The notes under the pieces: model-generated
Databases searched by the model: none
What the model saw: the letters and a program-made list of their open reading frames with translations, nothing else
What the model was told of the DNA's origin: nothing
In this document: positions 34,501 to 43,700 of the stretch, in pieces
Layout: the number at the start of each line of letters is the position of its first letter
Numbering within the stretch: the stretch's first letter is position 1
Assembly: GCF_002105155.1 (NCBI RefSeq)
Contig: NW_019029031.1
Coordinates: forward strand, 124,001-188,000
Origin: Lobosporangium transversale
Taxonomy: Eukaryota > Mortierellomycota > Mortierellomycetes > Mortierellales > Mortierellaceae
DNA: 64,000 nt
Direction of reading: 5' to 3'
Translations under genes and position numbers: made by a program

Positions 34501-34693
34501 CAGGGGAGGCAAGATTCTTTATGTCGGATTGGTGGATTCGAGATAATGCAAAGCTTGCATCGAGACACAGCTCCATGAGGATGTTATTGTCATTGTCTAT
34601 TCTGCGAGTGTTCTCGATATAAAGATTGAAGAGTCTCAGGGCCATTGATGGTGAAAGGACACCTCTTGTGGAGGTATATGTTTTGCTAAACAT
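28568..34693 (-). CDS. Intact NLR-like NACHT protein with TPR/Arm-like N-terminus, pentapeptide repeats and WD40 blades (second copy)
   Basis: Exons 34693-32950 and 32850-28568 give 2008 residues. The intron sits exactly where the other copies have it (donor GTGAGC, acceptor TTTTAG) but is 99 nt long with no in-frame stop, so unspliced mRNA also reads through. Order: TPR-like segment (FALSRIHQSD; YNEVARLFEHLGRSSDAEK), Asn/Ser-rich linker, Arm-like region, NACHT Walker A VQGDSGAGKSTFNR near 694 and Walker B FILICDGYDE near 765, pentapeptide repeats (ADLSHGIFDGTQLQGADLRK) near 1139-1196, about 14-15 WD40-like blades, and the Cys tail CSKCSECNECEVAHFI. The first 110 residues differ clearly from the copies at 8472 and 55174 but match the gutted copy at the left edge. 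Receptor function is inferred from architecture. The start at MFSKTYTSTRG is supported by the paralogous start at 1324. Confidence 0.93.
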   Translation of the reverse strand: MFSKTYTSTRGVLSPSMALRLFNLYIENTRRIDNDNNILMELCLDASFALSRIHQSDIKNLASPASNEDRILCQGIASAYNEVARLFEHLGRSSDAEKNDRKARKWGYVQDSNITYHEPSQITKSININNNNSQNNSSTSVSRLKEAIKIVGTATTNSIAIIPSDIFDHNVPQVVFKYNLPQPDVHLNDIHQLAYCLNLLPTAPHPLSNLTIQEQEWALATSNDRDEQERLFNLASDVITMFIHDDIKAEATVAEVVVLAPVLDYDQYRTLLLALINGISQNIMLETHLLEGLAQLMQHAPLGYLDSDDLVHILNTLSSRLQGTHEQSSSHIHQICVTVSHVLDAMVNNQIKGLKREQLHEPLAAYLNGLKGSSDPHLAYHAAYASQALLYIPNDETTIQTMLRRTSAVARGVFGVVSAVKGLDFNAFIYELTNIQKGLPLMTDAVNKSLRMYSNATSFYASGEAFKQSMEEGLAFSHKSAWYPALRGADTYLQSGDLIKFKTLVCEAPCRRDIAFQWGICQRLGQIAASTKWTIGIRQDAVSSLGEIYKNDRDWDDHVEIKQWIITILKRLPPLSKEGPQGEQIWYCIFHGATLSRSTDSTLCVYILYLCFVLAAEQLLSDLAMDGDTNKQQLYRNCFNEPVAKYPFITILPPSASSSLLDHVQNRPDVEKNLRLLKRQRMETRDDQSFYIQQYAKAGPQASDGDLFLLMDKVKEFLDSDRKVMLVQGDSGAGKSTFNRSLESALWEVYQKRRGRIPLFINLPSIDYPAKDMVAKQLRIYNFSYEQIKEMKKTRSFILICDGYDETMQTSNLYVTNHLNQPGEWMCQMVISCRSEYLGIDYRDRFQPMGRNHQADAGLFQEAVIVPFSEAQIDEYIKQYVAAMDLMWGVDDYQQALKMIPSLRELVKNPFILSLSLEVLPRMVDPHQDVSKTQIKRVTLYDKFVELWLERGKKRLSEIIVSEDKSIFRILCDEGFAQNGIMYLTDLAVAIYKHQDGNPMVDYSPSRDKGTWKEEYFSRESKKNLLREASPLSRTGTQYRFVHRSILEYCMVRAMFEPQKEVNATASDREALATPTYRRGSTSSLYSFEMEENNVIEQGVSLVMPDETSPLVWRSFVNDPSILQFLEDRVQLEAKFKQQLYEYVELSKSDSKWRIAAANALTILIRAGESFIEADLRGIQVPGADLSHGIFDGTQLQGADLRKANLHGCWLQKADLNGAKMSGVQFGEWPLLREEGLALKGSYSPSSKTLAAVLYNQQSKEAWVSIYDTLTWKKCLALKLGNDFSYSPDSQHVAIARGNTVDILDVASGALIHRLEGYTGIVNAIMYSPSGDHLISISIDGSAHVWDTTSGILHYTLKGHTGKATSVVYSPDGKQIASGGEGNVVQLWDAASGELIRKLQVWWPRIEQIVYSPDSQEIITRGYDAHLLDVWDARSGQKKWVMEHKRHVGGVQYSPCGKFATSFTDFGTYQWSMQTRKVIHAIVSFTKDLRYSPNGEQIAICCFDHTVQLWDAQTGQLINTLYGHTNIIRCVAFSSNGHQIASFSEDGTIRLWGTQSQQSNHGHTKAVFQVKFSPSGQHVASCSYDSTIRIWDSRTGRCIHVLQRPVKDIRYSPDGQLAYFGIYNDPCAYLWDTQSGQVVHTLKPPNWDDSICDLDFSPIDYQIACGHLSGDVSVWNTQTGQLIYTLQGNGNLANYVLFSPNGHQIALYDEGKRIKVWTTHSGDLLYELEGLDLTGLFGRNFVYSPDSQRIAFIQDKTKLQLRSAETGELCFGISFNMLQTGIAFSPSSQQMVVGSKGGPINVVDTESETMVYRLEGHTNEIITLSYSCDGQYIVSTSFDMTVRLWDAESAKCLAVIPFIGGVVFALSWNITEEGCFLVTGCGAGSVRMWQITKEEDGQCNVRLKWNTKQTGLYAGNTRIQGVSGLSEMNRRLLEQYGAVDDTTQCSVSQEASHEKTARSVATEFKIPESKTLDTNLRNNDSKAVQLIAKSEATKGHQFICSKCSECNECEVAHFILSGSYDSTGQHCKENIHPDLVEEQDE
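32851..32949 (-). other. 99-nt stopless intron of the second NACHT gene
   Basis: GTGAGC...TTTTAG, length divisible by three, no in-frame stop. Retention would add 33 residues including a hydrophobic run (CVYILYLCFVL) between the Arm-like and NACHT parts. The homologous introns in the other copies (10246-10338 and 53254-53346, both 93 nt) contain in-frame stops. Confidence 0.85.
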
Positions 34694-35241
34694 TGGTCGC
34701 TGTCTATTTTCTCTGCTTTCCTTCCGGTTAGAGTCTTGGCTTTTAATCAAAGAAAGAAAGATAATGTTTTGGGATGATATTATTAGCCAGCAGTCTTTAT
34801 GGCAATAGATAATAGGGTTTTGTAGGGATGACCGATGTTTTGTACGCACATCTATTCCGAGGATGTAGGTATGTAAAGTAGTTGAGTAAGCAAGTATCTG
34901 GGATGAGAAATGAGAAAGAGAAAAGCAAAGGAAGGAACAAGCAGATTTTGTTATGTTGGTGAAGCCAAAAGGACAAAAGAGCCGATTTCCCAACTTGTTT
35001 GTTTGAATTCACATCACAGAAAAATAAAATTTGGTCACAGGCACAACATTGCAGCATTGCAATCATCATTTAATTTTGTTGTTGATCCAATTATATTTCT
35101 TATTTTTATTTGCATTACTTTACCATAAAAGGTTCTCTCAGGATGTATACTCTTGCCTAGACCCTTGAATACTTTTTTTTTTTTTTTTTTTTTTTCTTTT
35201 TTTTATTCTTTCATCTTTTCTGCTTCTATACACTGCTTTCA
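34694..35241. other. Spacer between Mtr3 and NACHT gene (both minus)
   Basis: 5' region of the NACHT gene and 3' flank of Mtr3, with a poly(T) run at 35171-35195. The reading frame of the NACHT gene stays open for about 100 codons upstream of 34693, but paralogues start at 34693-equivalent positions. No separate gene. Confidence 0.5.
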
Positions 35242-36843
35242 TTAAAGTGCTTCTTTGTTCTCGCCAATAGACTCCAGAAGAGCATGATGCATTACAGCAT
35301 AGATCTTGTTGCATGCTTCCATGCAATGTTCCACAGACTATGGAGGAAAGAGAATTTTTTTTTTTTAAAAAAAAAAAAAAAAAACGTTAAAGCTTCAACT
35401 GTAGTTAATTTATATAAAGAGAACAAAAGAAAAAAAAAAAATAAGCTTTACCTGGGAAATAGTAGAGCTTTCGGCCTTCCCGCTCTGCAAGACATGTGTG
35501 ATTTCATGCAATGATGGCATATAGGCCAAAACAATAGCACCCTGTTGGTATTTTTCTTCTTCGAAATCAGCATCCATAAAGATTTGTGGCGGCTGTGTTG
35601 CTGTTGCTGTTGCTGTTATTGTTTTATTAGTATTAGTAGTAGAAGTAGATATTGATCCCGTGTCTCCTTCTGATATTGAGAGCGATGATATTGACAAGGG
35701 TGCTGTTTGAATATAAGAGGCTGAACAACCCGCTACAAGGTCCAGCATTTCGATCCCAGCATGAGCTAATGCGACCGAGGCAGCCGTGACAGCGGCAGCA
35801 ACACAAGATCCCCATCCATCGGATTCAAGCACGGTGATGTAGACATCAATCGCTGATTTGGGAATTTTTTCTAAACGAACTGCAGGTGCTAAAGCTTGGC
35901 TTAGGATCTGAGAGAGTTCTCGTTCTTGGGGATCCTACGAACAAATTTTTTTTTAACAAAAATAAACATGTATGTATAAATGTAAGTATTAGAGGACATG
36001 CGTTTGAGTAAAAAAAAAATAAAAGAAAAAAACCAAGGAATTTGAAGTCGCGTTTTATGTAAATAATCACCATCATCATAATAATGGTAATTCATCCTTA
36101 CCCGGATGTTGCTCCTACGCTTCGCACAGGAAAAAGATGCAAATTTGATCTCACAGTTAAGAATGCCTCTGCCACTGAAAATTTGTCCGACTCTCTTGAT
36201 AGGTCTAGGTCCATAGCTGTGTCGGGATATCCAATGAAATAGGTAATAGTAGTAATAATAATAAACAAGAAGAAGAAACAAGAAGAAGAAGAAGAAGAAA
36301 TGGAAAAGAATGAGCAAAAAATGGGTAAATTAGTCGAGTAAATAAAGCTGACCTATGATATCTTTTTTTTTTTTTCTTTTTCTTTTTCTTCCATTGCTGC
36401 TCGATTTAATAATACGCAACGTACACCCCACAAGCAAGTTTTGTCTTTTCCAATTCAATATATGCAGATCCATTAGCTTGAGTGATCAATCCTGTCTTTA
36501 GATCTAAAAGAAAAAAAAAAAAAAAAAAAAAAAAAAAAGAAATATTCTCCATTATTTTAGTATTTTAGTCACTGATTTTTCACGCGCCCAAGATCACTTG
36601 GCAGTACACACGCATACAAGTCTCTTTCCCTCTTTCTCTCTTTTTTTTATTTTTTTTTTCCGCCTGGTTATCATTGTTGTTGCTGCTTTAATATTTAAAC
36701 ATACAAATAGGGCGCATATCCTCAGGCTGACGCTTCGAGTCATGACGACATTCGTCTTGAGGTGTCCATCGTTTGAAATCAGCAGGGTATTCCACTAAGG
36801 GAGCTACACTCAATTCAGGCCCTGGAACTCGTTTTCTGTCCAT
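35242..36843 (-). CDS. MTR3: Exosome complex component Mtr3 (EXOSC6-like, RNase PH fold)
   Basis: Five exons (36843-36705, 36503-36425, 36216-36102, 35934-35452, 35337-35242) join to 303 residues. The order [81 protein letters not shown] and [12 protein letters not shown] is that of the RNase PH-like exosome ring subunit Mtr3. The protein is a structural member of the six-subunit ring of the RNA exosome, which degrades and processes RNA 3'-5' in nucleus and cytoplasm; ring subunits of this type are catalytically inactive in fungi and animals. A Ser/Thr-rich insert of about 45 residues between the [10 protein letters not shown] and [12 protein letters not shown] segments is unusual. The last exon ends [16 protein letters not shown]. 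Confidence 0.93.
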
Positions 36844-37170
36844 GAATGTTAATGTATGTCTAGACCTTTTTTTTTTTTTTTTTTATTGTTTAATGGGAGG
36901 ATGGAAGGATAATGTCGTCGCGCAAAAAAGAAACATGAACTTGCAAACAAGAGCAATGTGACTGCTTCTATTGTTTTGATCTGATTTATCCAAAAAAAAA
37001 AAAAAAAAAAAAAAAAAACGACGTTACAGCATGATTGATGATATGAATGGATTTTGTATGCCATTGTCTATTAACTTTGAAAAGGTCGAATTTTTTTTAT
37101 GCTAAAAATGTTTTTGTTGGATGAAAGATGCAAAAAAAAAAAAAAAAAAAGAGTATAAAAGCCATTGTTC
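36844..37170. other. Short spacer between two minus-strand genes
   Basis: Promoter of Mtr3 and 3' end of the WKF gene; poly(A/T) runs at 36867-36884, 36991-37018 and 37132-37151. No gene seen. Confidence 0.5.
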
Positions 37171-38427
37171 TTATGCAAGAATTCGCAGAACATCTAATGC
37201 TCTTGAGAGTTTGACTTGAGCTGAACGTTTGGCTTCGATCTTGGCCTCCTTTGCAGCTTCCTCAGCAGCCTTTTCCTCCTCAGACAATGGAATGGTTGAC
37301 ACGGTATCTTCATTTTCTTGAGTATTAGTAGCATCACTCATATCATGGTCTTCATCACTCCTGTCATCCTTTTGCTTTTGTTCTTCTGCCTGATCATCTT
37401 CAGGTTCAGGTGCATCAACAGTCTTTTTGGCTTCCTCAACGGCAATCTACATTGAAAAAATAAAAAATAAAAAGAAAATTTGTTTAAATAGGGCGATTTC
37501 AATTATCTTGCAAACGTATTTTTCTTTTCTTTCTTGCTTTTCCTTTTTCTTGATCCAACTTACATTTCTAGCTGCACCTTTCAGATCGCGAATATATTCC
37601 AAAAAGATGTCCCAGTGTGAGGAAGGAAGTTGTTTATCATCATACATATGATTGAGCAACCAGACCTGACGCATCTTTTGAAACTTCCAGGCTGCTCTTG
37701 ATTTTTTCCATTCAACCAAATAGGCCAGTCCTAAAAGTGCAAGTCGGGTGAGAAGGGAGAATGACTGTGTCAGTTATACGATCTGATAAGGTCGGGTCTC
37801 ATGCTTTTAAGGACAAGAAGATTACTTGCCTGGTGTAGATGTATCTAATGTGGCGAGTTTTGCAGCCTCCTCTTGCCTGGCCTTTTTGCTCTTTACAGAC
37901 GGAGTGCTCTCTGCATCCTTGTCAGCTTTCCGTTTCTTTTCATGATTCTTTTTAGTATCATTCTCATTATTATCACTGTCACTGCCGCTGTCACTATCGC
38001 TATCTGAGCCATTGTCGTCTCCTTCAACTTTGTAAGAGATATTTTTCAGTTTCTCAGCATTGTCGGCCTCAGTGGTGTTTTTCAAGAATTGTTTCCATTT
38101 TGGGGTCTTGTTTTGAATAGAGGTCTTGATCTGGGTGAGACCCTTTTTGGCCAATTGAGCTTGTCGTTTTGCTTCTTCGGCTTCTTTTCGAAGTCGTTTG
38201 CGTTCCTGTTTAGCAGCGATTTCTTCCTCAGTTTTGACTCGACGTTCCTTTTTCTTTTTGATAGCGGGGATGTTGATCAAGGGTTCGTCAACGGCAGTTG
38301 TAGACAAGTCTTTTGAGGGTGTATTTGTATCTGCTGCTGTTGCTGCTGCTGTTGTTTCTGTTGTTGTTGTTGGCTTTTTCTTTTCTGGTTTGGGTATCCT
38401 AGCCCGCTTAACATTAGAGTCGGACAT
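37171..38427 (-). CDS. WKF-domain nuclear/nucleolar protein (C7orf50-like)
   Basis: Exons 38427-37830, 37730-37564 and 37446-37171 give 346 residues. Exon 2 is the WKF domain: GLAYLVEWKKSRAAWKFQKM, RQVWLLNHMYD, LPSSHWDIFLEYIRDLKGAAR. The long N-terminal part is Lys/Arg/Glu-rich with KKKKERR-type nuclear signals and an acidic Ser/Asp run (GSDSDSDSGSDSD). The C-terminus is an acidic, Ala/Glu/Lys-rich helix. Human C7orf50 and fungal WKF proteins are linked to pre-ribosome assembly, so a nucleolar role is inferred. The first intron starts with GC, not GT: only the exon end CCAG followed by GCAAGT keeps the WKF domain in frame, and AG|GCAAGT is the known GC-AG consensus. Confidence 0.9.
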
Positions 38428-39615
38428 TGTGTATGAATGCAAGAGTTATGAATTTTAAGGAAAAAAATAAAAAAAAAAGAATGCAGATCTCTTTTGTAGA
38501 CAAAATCTGTTTGTGTGTGTGGCGCCTCACTCGTAAACTCGTAAATGAAATTTTAATTTTTCGCCAACTTGAAGAAAAAAAGAGGTTGACTCGATAAGAA
38601 ATCCTTGCTAATTGGGATATGGTTGCGCTAATATTTATATAAATTATGGCTAAAATATTATACAATTGGCTAAAAAGAAGGCCAAAACAGAAAGTTCAAG
38701 GGTGTGATGTGCATTAGGGAGAGCAATTAAAATTAATCCCTGGTTGTGATAAATAGTTGTAGGCGTACATACAAGTACAAGCACAAGATGGCCCTCTGTC
38801 CCTGGTTCCCCTTGCATAGATGTATGTAATACGAATATGGACATGTAGATGTGGATGTAGAGGATGTAAGGTATAGTTTTGATAGTTTTGCCAAAAATAG
38901 TTGGATAATGCAATTCATTTTAGTGGGAGCCACTTAATAAAATTAAAGCAAAGGTGTAATACAGGTTAGAGAGCAATGGGCAATGGGCAGTGGGCAGTGG
39001 GCAATGGATACGGTTTATTAATATAAAATAAAAAAGAGTATTAAAAGTATAATGCAATTGATCAGACAGCTTTCTCTTGACTAGACAAATAACGCGTACA
39101 AGCCAATGGCACCTGGTTAAATGATCTTGCTCCTATCCATTGACACTTTCTTCTTTACTTCTTACTTCTACACACACACACACAAATATACATCCTTGTT
39201 GAAAGTGTAGAGAGAGTAGAGTGAGCAATATAAAAGACCGATCGAGTGTGTCACCAGGCACAGACGCATCTTTGTAATGGTAAAGAGATATGAGAATAGA
39301 TTCGGTCATTGCTTTTAAACTTCTGTAATCTTAATCTGCAATCCCCCGCTTTAAATTTTATCGAATTTATTTTTTTTATTTTATTCTCACCCTTCTCTTT
39401 CAATCCTCCTCTCATCCCCTCTTCTCTCTTTCTTTCTTTCTTTCTCCTTTGCTTCACATCACCCTTGCTTCCATTACATTCTTTTTGTTCATTACATTTA
39501 TACTCTACTACAAGAAATATAAAAAAAGAATTACAATAGCCTCCTCCATCATCTCTTTCTCATACACACCACTCCTCAAACAACACAACACACCACTCCT
39601 CTCCTCACACCAACC
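38428..39615. promoter_or_regulatory. Divergent promoter region (WKF protein / Sla1)
   Basis: About 1.2 kb between opposed start codons. It contains a heptamer repeat (GGGCAAT/GGGCAGT, about 38974-39006), a short (CA)n at 39172-39183, and a CT/CA-rich stretch directly upstream of the Sla1 start (39400-39612). No gene seen. Confidence 0.5.
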
Positions 39616-40706
39616 ATGCCTTTCCTCAAGGTCTGTCAGGCCCTCTATGACTATGACGCCAACACAGAGGAGGAGTTGACTATCAAGGAAAACGATATCC
39701 TTTACATCCTCGAGGACGACGATCCCGAATGGTGGAAAGCTAAACTCAAGACCGTCGACCCTAACGAGTTGCTCGTCGGCCTTGTCCCAAGCAACTATAT
39801 CGAACTTGTAAGTCATTCTTTTTCTACTTCATTGTCTCTTTCATCATTCACATACTGATTTCAACAATTCCATTCAATTCAATTCAATTCAATTCCATTC
39901 AATTCAATTCAATTCAATTCAATTCAATTCAATTCAATTCAATTCATTTCAATTCAATTCAATTCAGTTCAATTCAATTCAATTCAGTTCAATTCAATTC
40001 AATTCAGTTCAATTCAATTCAATTCAGTTCAATTCAATTCAATTCAGTTCAATTACTAATGTTCAATTTAATGGATTCCCCTCCTCCATAACAATAGCTT
40101 CCTGCTGCTGGAACCGTAGTCGGTCTTTACAAATATGAAGCAACGACAGAAGAAGAGCTCACTTTCGAGGAGGGCGATGCGCTCACATTGTACGAGCAGG
40201 ATGACCCAGACTGGTTCCTCGTTGGCAATGGCACCCATGTCGGCTTTGTACCTGGAAATTATGTTGAGGTAATCAAATCCATTGGACTACGCTTATTTTT
40301 TTGAGGAAAGCAAAAGTAGAAAGAGTGATATACATTCTATCTTTTATCTGTGAACTTCATTAACATTGTTTTTTATATCTATTAATAAAGCTTTCTGCGG
40401 GTCAGGACGAACATACACAGGCACAAGAGGCAGCAGAACAGCATCAGGATGATTATGCAGAGGAGCAATACCAAGAGGAAGATCAAGATCAGGCCGTTCC
40501 ACAATTCAATGCCACTACCTCATCACCAACAGTAGCAACAGCAGCAGCAATGCCAGCAGAAAGAGACGATCCCAACTTTTGGATGGTCAATGTAAGGGAT
40601 CACATACATCCCTGCATTTCCTATTGTTACTTTATCATTTCTGCATACTCTATTTCTTTTTCATTCGAGGCTAAATACTGATTCTGATTTTTTTTTTTTT
40701 TACTTT

Positions 40707-40741
<35 letters not shown>

Positions 40742-43700
40742 TCTACTCTCTATATGTTTGCCCTGAAATATGCAGGAGCTCGACAGCAAAAAGAAGAAAA
40801 AGAAGGGTAGACTTGGTGTCAGCAGCTCAACCATCTTTTTCTTGAGCGAGGGTGACAAAGTAAGGCAATACGGCTGTGGCGTAGACACAAACTAATTGCT
40901 ATGCTCCAGCCTTCTTTTTTTTTTTTTTTTTTTTTTTGTATTTTTTAAACGTGTTCGTGTTGTATGGATCATCCCATCACTGACGCCGCTTTGTTTCGTT
41001 TCAATCATCGCCCACCTTAGTCTCCTGTGCGCCAATGGTCGATCAAAGATGTTGACAAAGTCCGACAAGAGAAGAAACATGTCTACTTGGACCTTGGTGG
41101 CTCAACCCCAGCTTCATTCGACTTTCAGGCTGCATCCAAGCAGGAGGCTGAGGCTATTTTCAACAAGATCCAAGAATCCAAACAAAAGTCTCGCATCTCT
41201 TACCCCACATCATCCACTACCTCAACCGCCTCTGTCCGTGACTCTGTCACCTCCACTTCCACCTATCAGACCGCACAAGGATCACCCAATATTTCATCCG
41301 CAACCTCATATCACCATCCAGAACCTGTACAAGAAGAGCCCGCATACGAAGAGGAACAACAATATGTTGAACCAGAACCTGTTTGCGAAGGCCGTTGGGC
41401 CATTGCCATGTATGACTTCCAGGCCGAGGCAGAGGAGGAGATCAACATGCGTGAAAACGACGAACTATGGGTCACAGACTATGTCAGTAGTGACGAATGG
41501 TGGAAGGTTCAAATTGGCGATCAAGTTGGTATCGTCCCAGCATCCTATGTCAGAGTATGTGTCCTCGGCTAACTTTATTGGTCAACATTTATATGTTTCT
41601 TTTTCCTTTATTATTGCTACGGTCGTTCGTCATGTATGGTTATTTATCGACATTCTTTTTTTTTTTTTTTTTTTTTTTTTTTTATCTTGTATGCTTACAG
41701 TTTGCAGATGAACCCACACCGGAGGAATACCAGGAAGAAGTTGCCGTTCAGGCACAGCCAGAGGAACCTGAGCAACCTGTCTCACATGCAATCCCTGCTC
41801 GTAAGTACCTTTCAAACTGTCTGTTGACCCATTTGTATGTCCACATTGGGTACATATCTTGACTTCTAATAATGCCTCTTATATATATGCTTATTCGACT
41901 CTAGCTCCGCCACTACCTCCTGTAGCTGCAGTACCTATTCCAAAAGTAGTACAACCTGCCAAGAAAGAAATTGTCGCTACCACTCCTGCTCCTGCGCCTG
42001 CTCCTGCTCCTGCTTCTGAGCCCATCAACAGTAAGCCTGCGCTTTGAGAACCAATTTTGCCTCACTGTTATTGTCCATTGGATCAAACGAATAACCTTGG
42101 TATTTTTTCCTATTTGATAGAACCCAAAAATACCAGAATGTGGACAGATCGTTCAGGAAAGTACAAGGTAGAGGCAGAATACCTGGGTTTCCAAGATGGC
42201 AAGATCAGCTTGCACAAGCTCAATGGTGTCAAGATTGCTGTTCCTGTGCGTGAAATGTCTCAGGAAGATATTGCATATGTCGAAAAGGTGACTGGTATGA
42301 AGGTTTCAGAGTCGGGCTTTGACTGGTATGATTTCTTCATCAAATCCGGCGTTGCAACCGAGGATGCCCTTCGCTACTCTACCATCTTTCGCACTGAACG
42401 AATGGATTCTAGTATTTTACCTGAGCTCAGCAGAGATGTTCTCAAGGGATTGAATGTCAAGGAGGGTGATATCATCCGTATCCGTAAGGCAATCGGTGGT
42501 AGTACAGGCTCAGGACCAACTTCTCCCGACACTGCCAGTGCACCCAAGGTAAAGAAATCTGTCAGTTTCGCATCAGCTCCTGGAGCAACTGACACGCTGA
42601 ATGATCGCGAGATGGCCATGAAGTTGCAGGCAGATGAAGTCTCAAATGCTCGCACCTCAGGCGCCTCTTTGGCCGAGCAACGTAGGCAGCAGGAATTAGC
42701 TGATGAGAAGTTTGCTCGTGAGTTGCAGGAGCGCGAAAACGCTACCAACCGGACGCCCCAAAACCCTCAGACGCCTGTGTTTGGCAAGAAGAAGGATGAG
42801 CCTCAACGCAAGAGTAAGTGATGTGGATCAATCTAAATGTGCTAAATGCCATAAATATGCTATCTTTTTTTTTTTTTTTTTTTTTTTTTGCAATCCCGAG
42901 ACTAATATTCTTTTTTTTCCCCCAACTTTTTCCCTAGACACTCGTCCCAAAGCAACAACTTCAGCATCAAAGACCATTGATGCATCCGAATTTACAAAAA
43001 TTGGAAGCGCTCTCAGCAGCAGCTCAAAATCCACATCCAGGAGCAGACCTGCAAACTCCAATGCCACCGGAAGCACTTCTGCAGCAGACTTGGCATTTGA
43101 TGATGATGCCTGGGAGGTTCGAGATCCCAAGAAGATCCCCTTCGACTACGACAACTGGAAGGTTCAGAATCGTGATAACGAGGATGAATGGATCGAGAAG
43201 TTTGCTTCTTCTACAGCGCCCAAGGTTGTGGAAGAGGAGCCCGAAAAGACCGGCTCACCCAAACCCAAGGAAGCCAAGGATGAGACTGCGTCCCCTGCAG
43301 GACGTCCAAGGCCTGGCGCACCTGGAAGGACAGACAGCAACAATTCTCTGGGCTCCCTTGGTCTGGCCCCACCAATCACACCATCATCTCCAGCACCTCC
43401 TTCACCATCAGCTGCACCTAAGCCTTCATCGCCTGCTTCCGGATCGTTGGAAGCCATTGCCTTGGCTCAGAAAGCAGAAAAGGAAGAAGCAGAGAGAGTC
43501 AGGGAGCAGATGCAAAAGATTAAAGAGAAGCAAGCTGCGGATAATGTGAAGAGAGAGCTGGAGCAAGTGAAACAGCAACAGCAAATGCTTCAACAGGCTC
43601 TTGTCCAGCAGGCAAACCAAAATCAACAGCTTGTTCAAACCATTCGCCGCATGGCTCCTCCTCCTCCAGTGTCTTCTGGAAGGCTCCCTGCCCCGTTGGT

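Noticed and set aside
28568-34993. A single uninterrupted 2141-codon gene starting at 34993
   Set aside because: The paralogues show that the start is at 34693 and that 32851-32949 is an intron with conserved donor and acceptor; it merely lacks stops in this copy.
39871-40055. CRISPR-like regular repeat
   Set aside because: There are no spacers; it is a simple pentamer satellite inside an intron of a eukaryotic gene.
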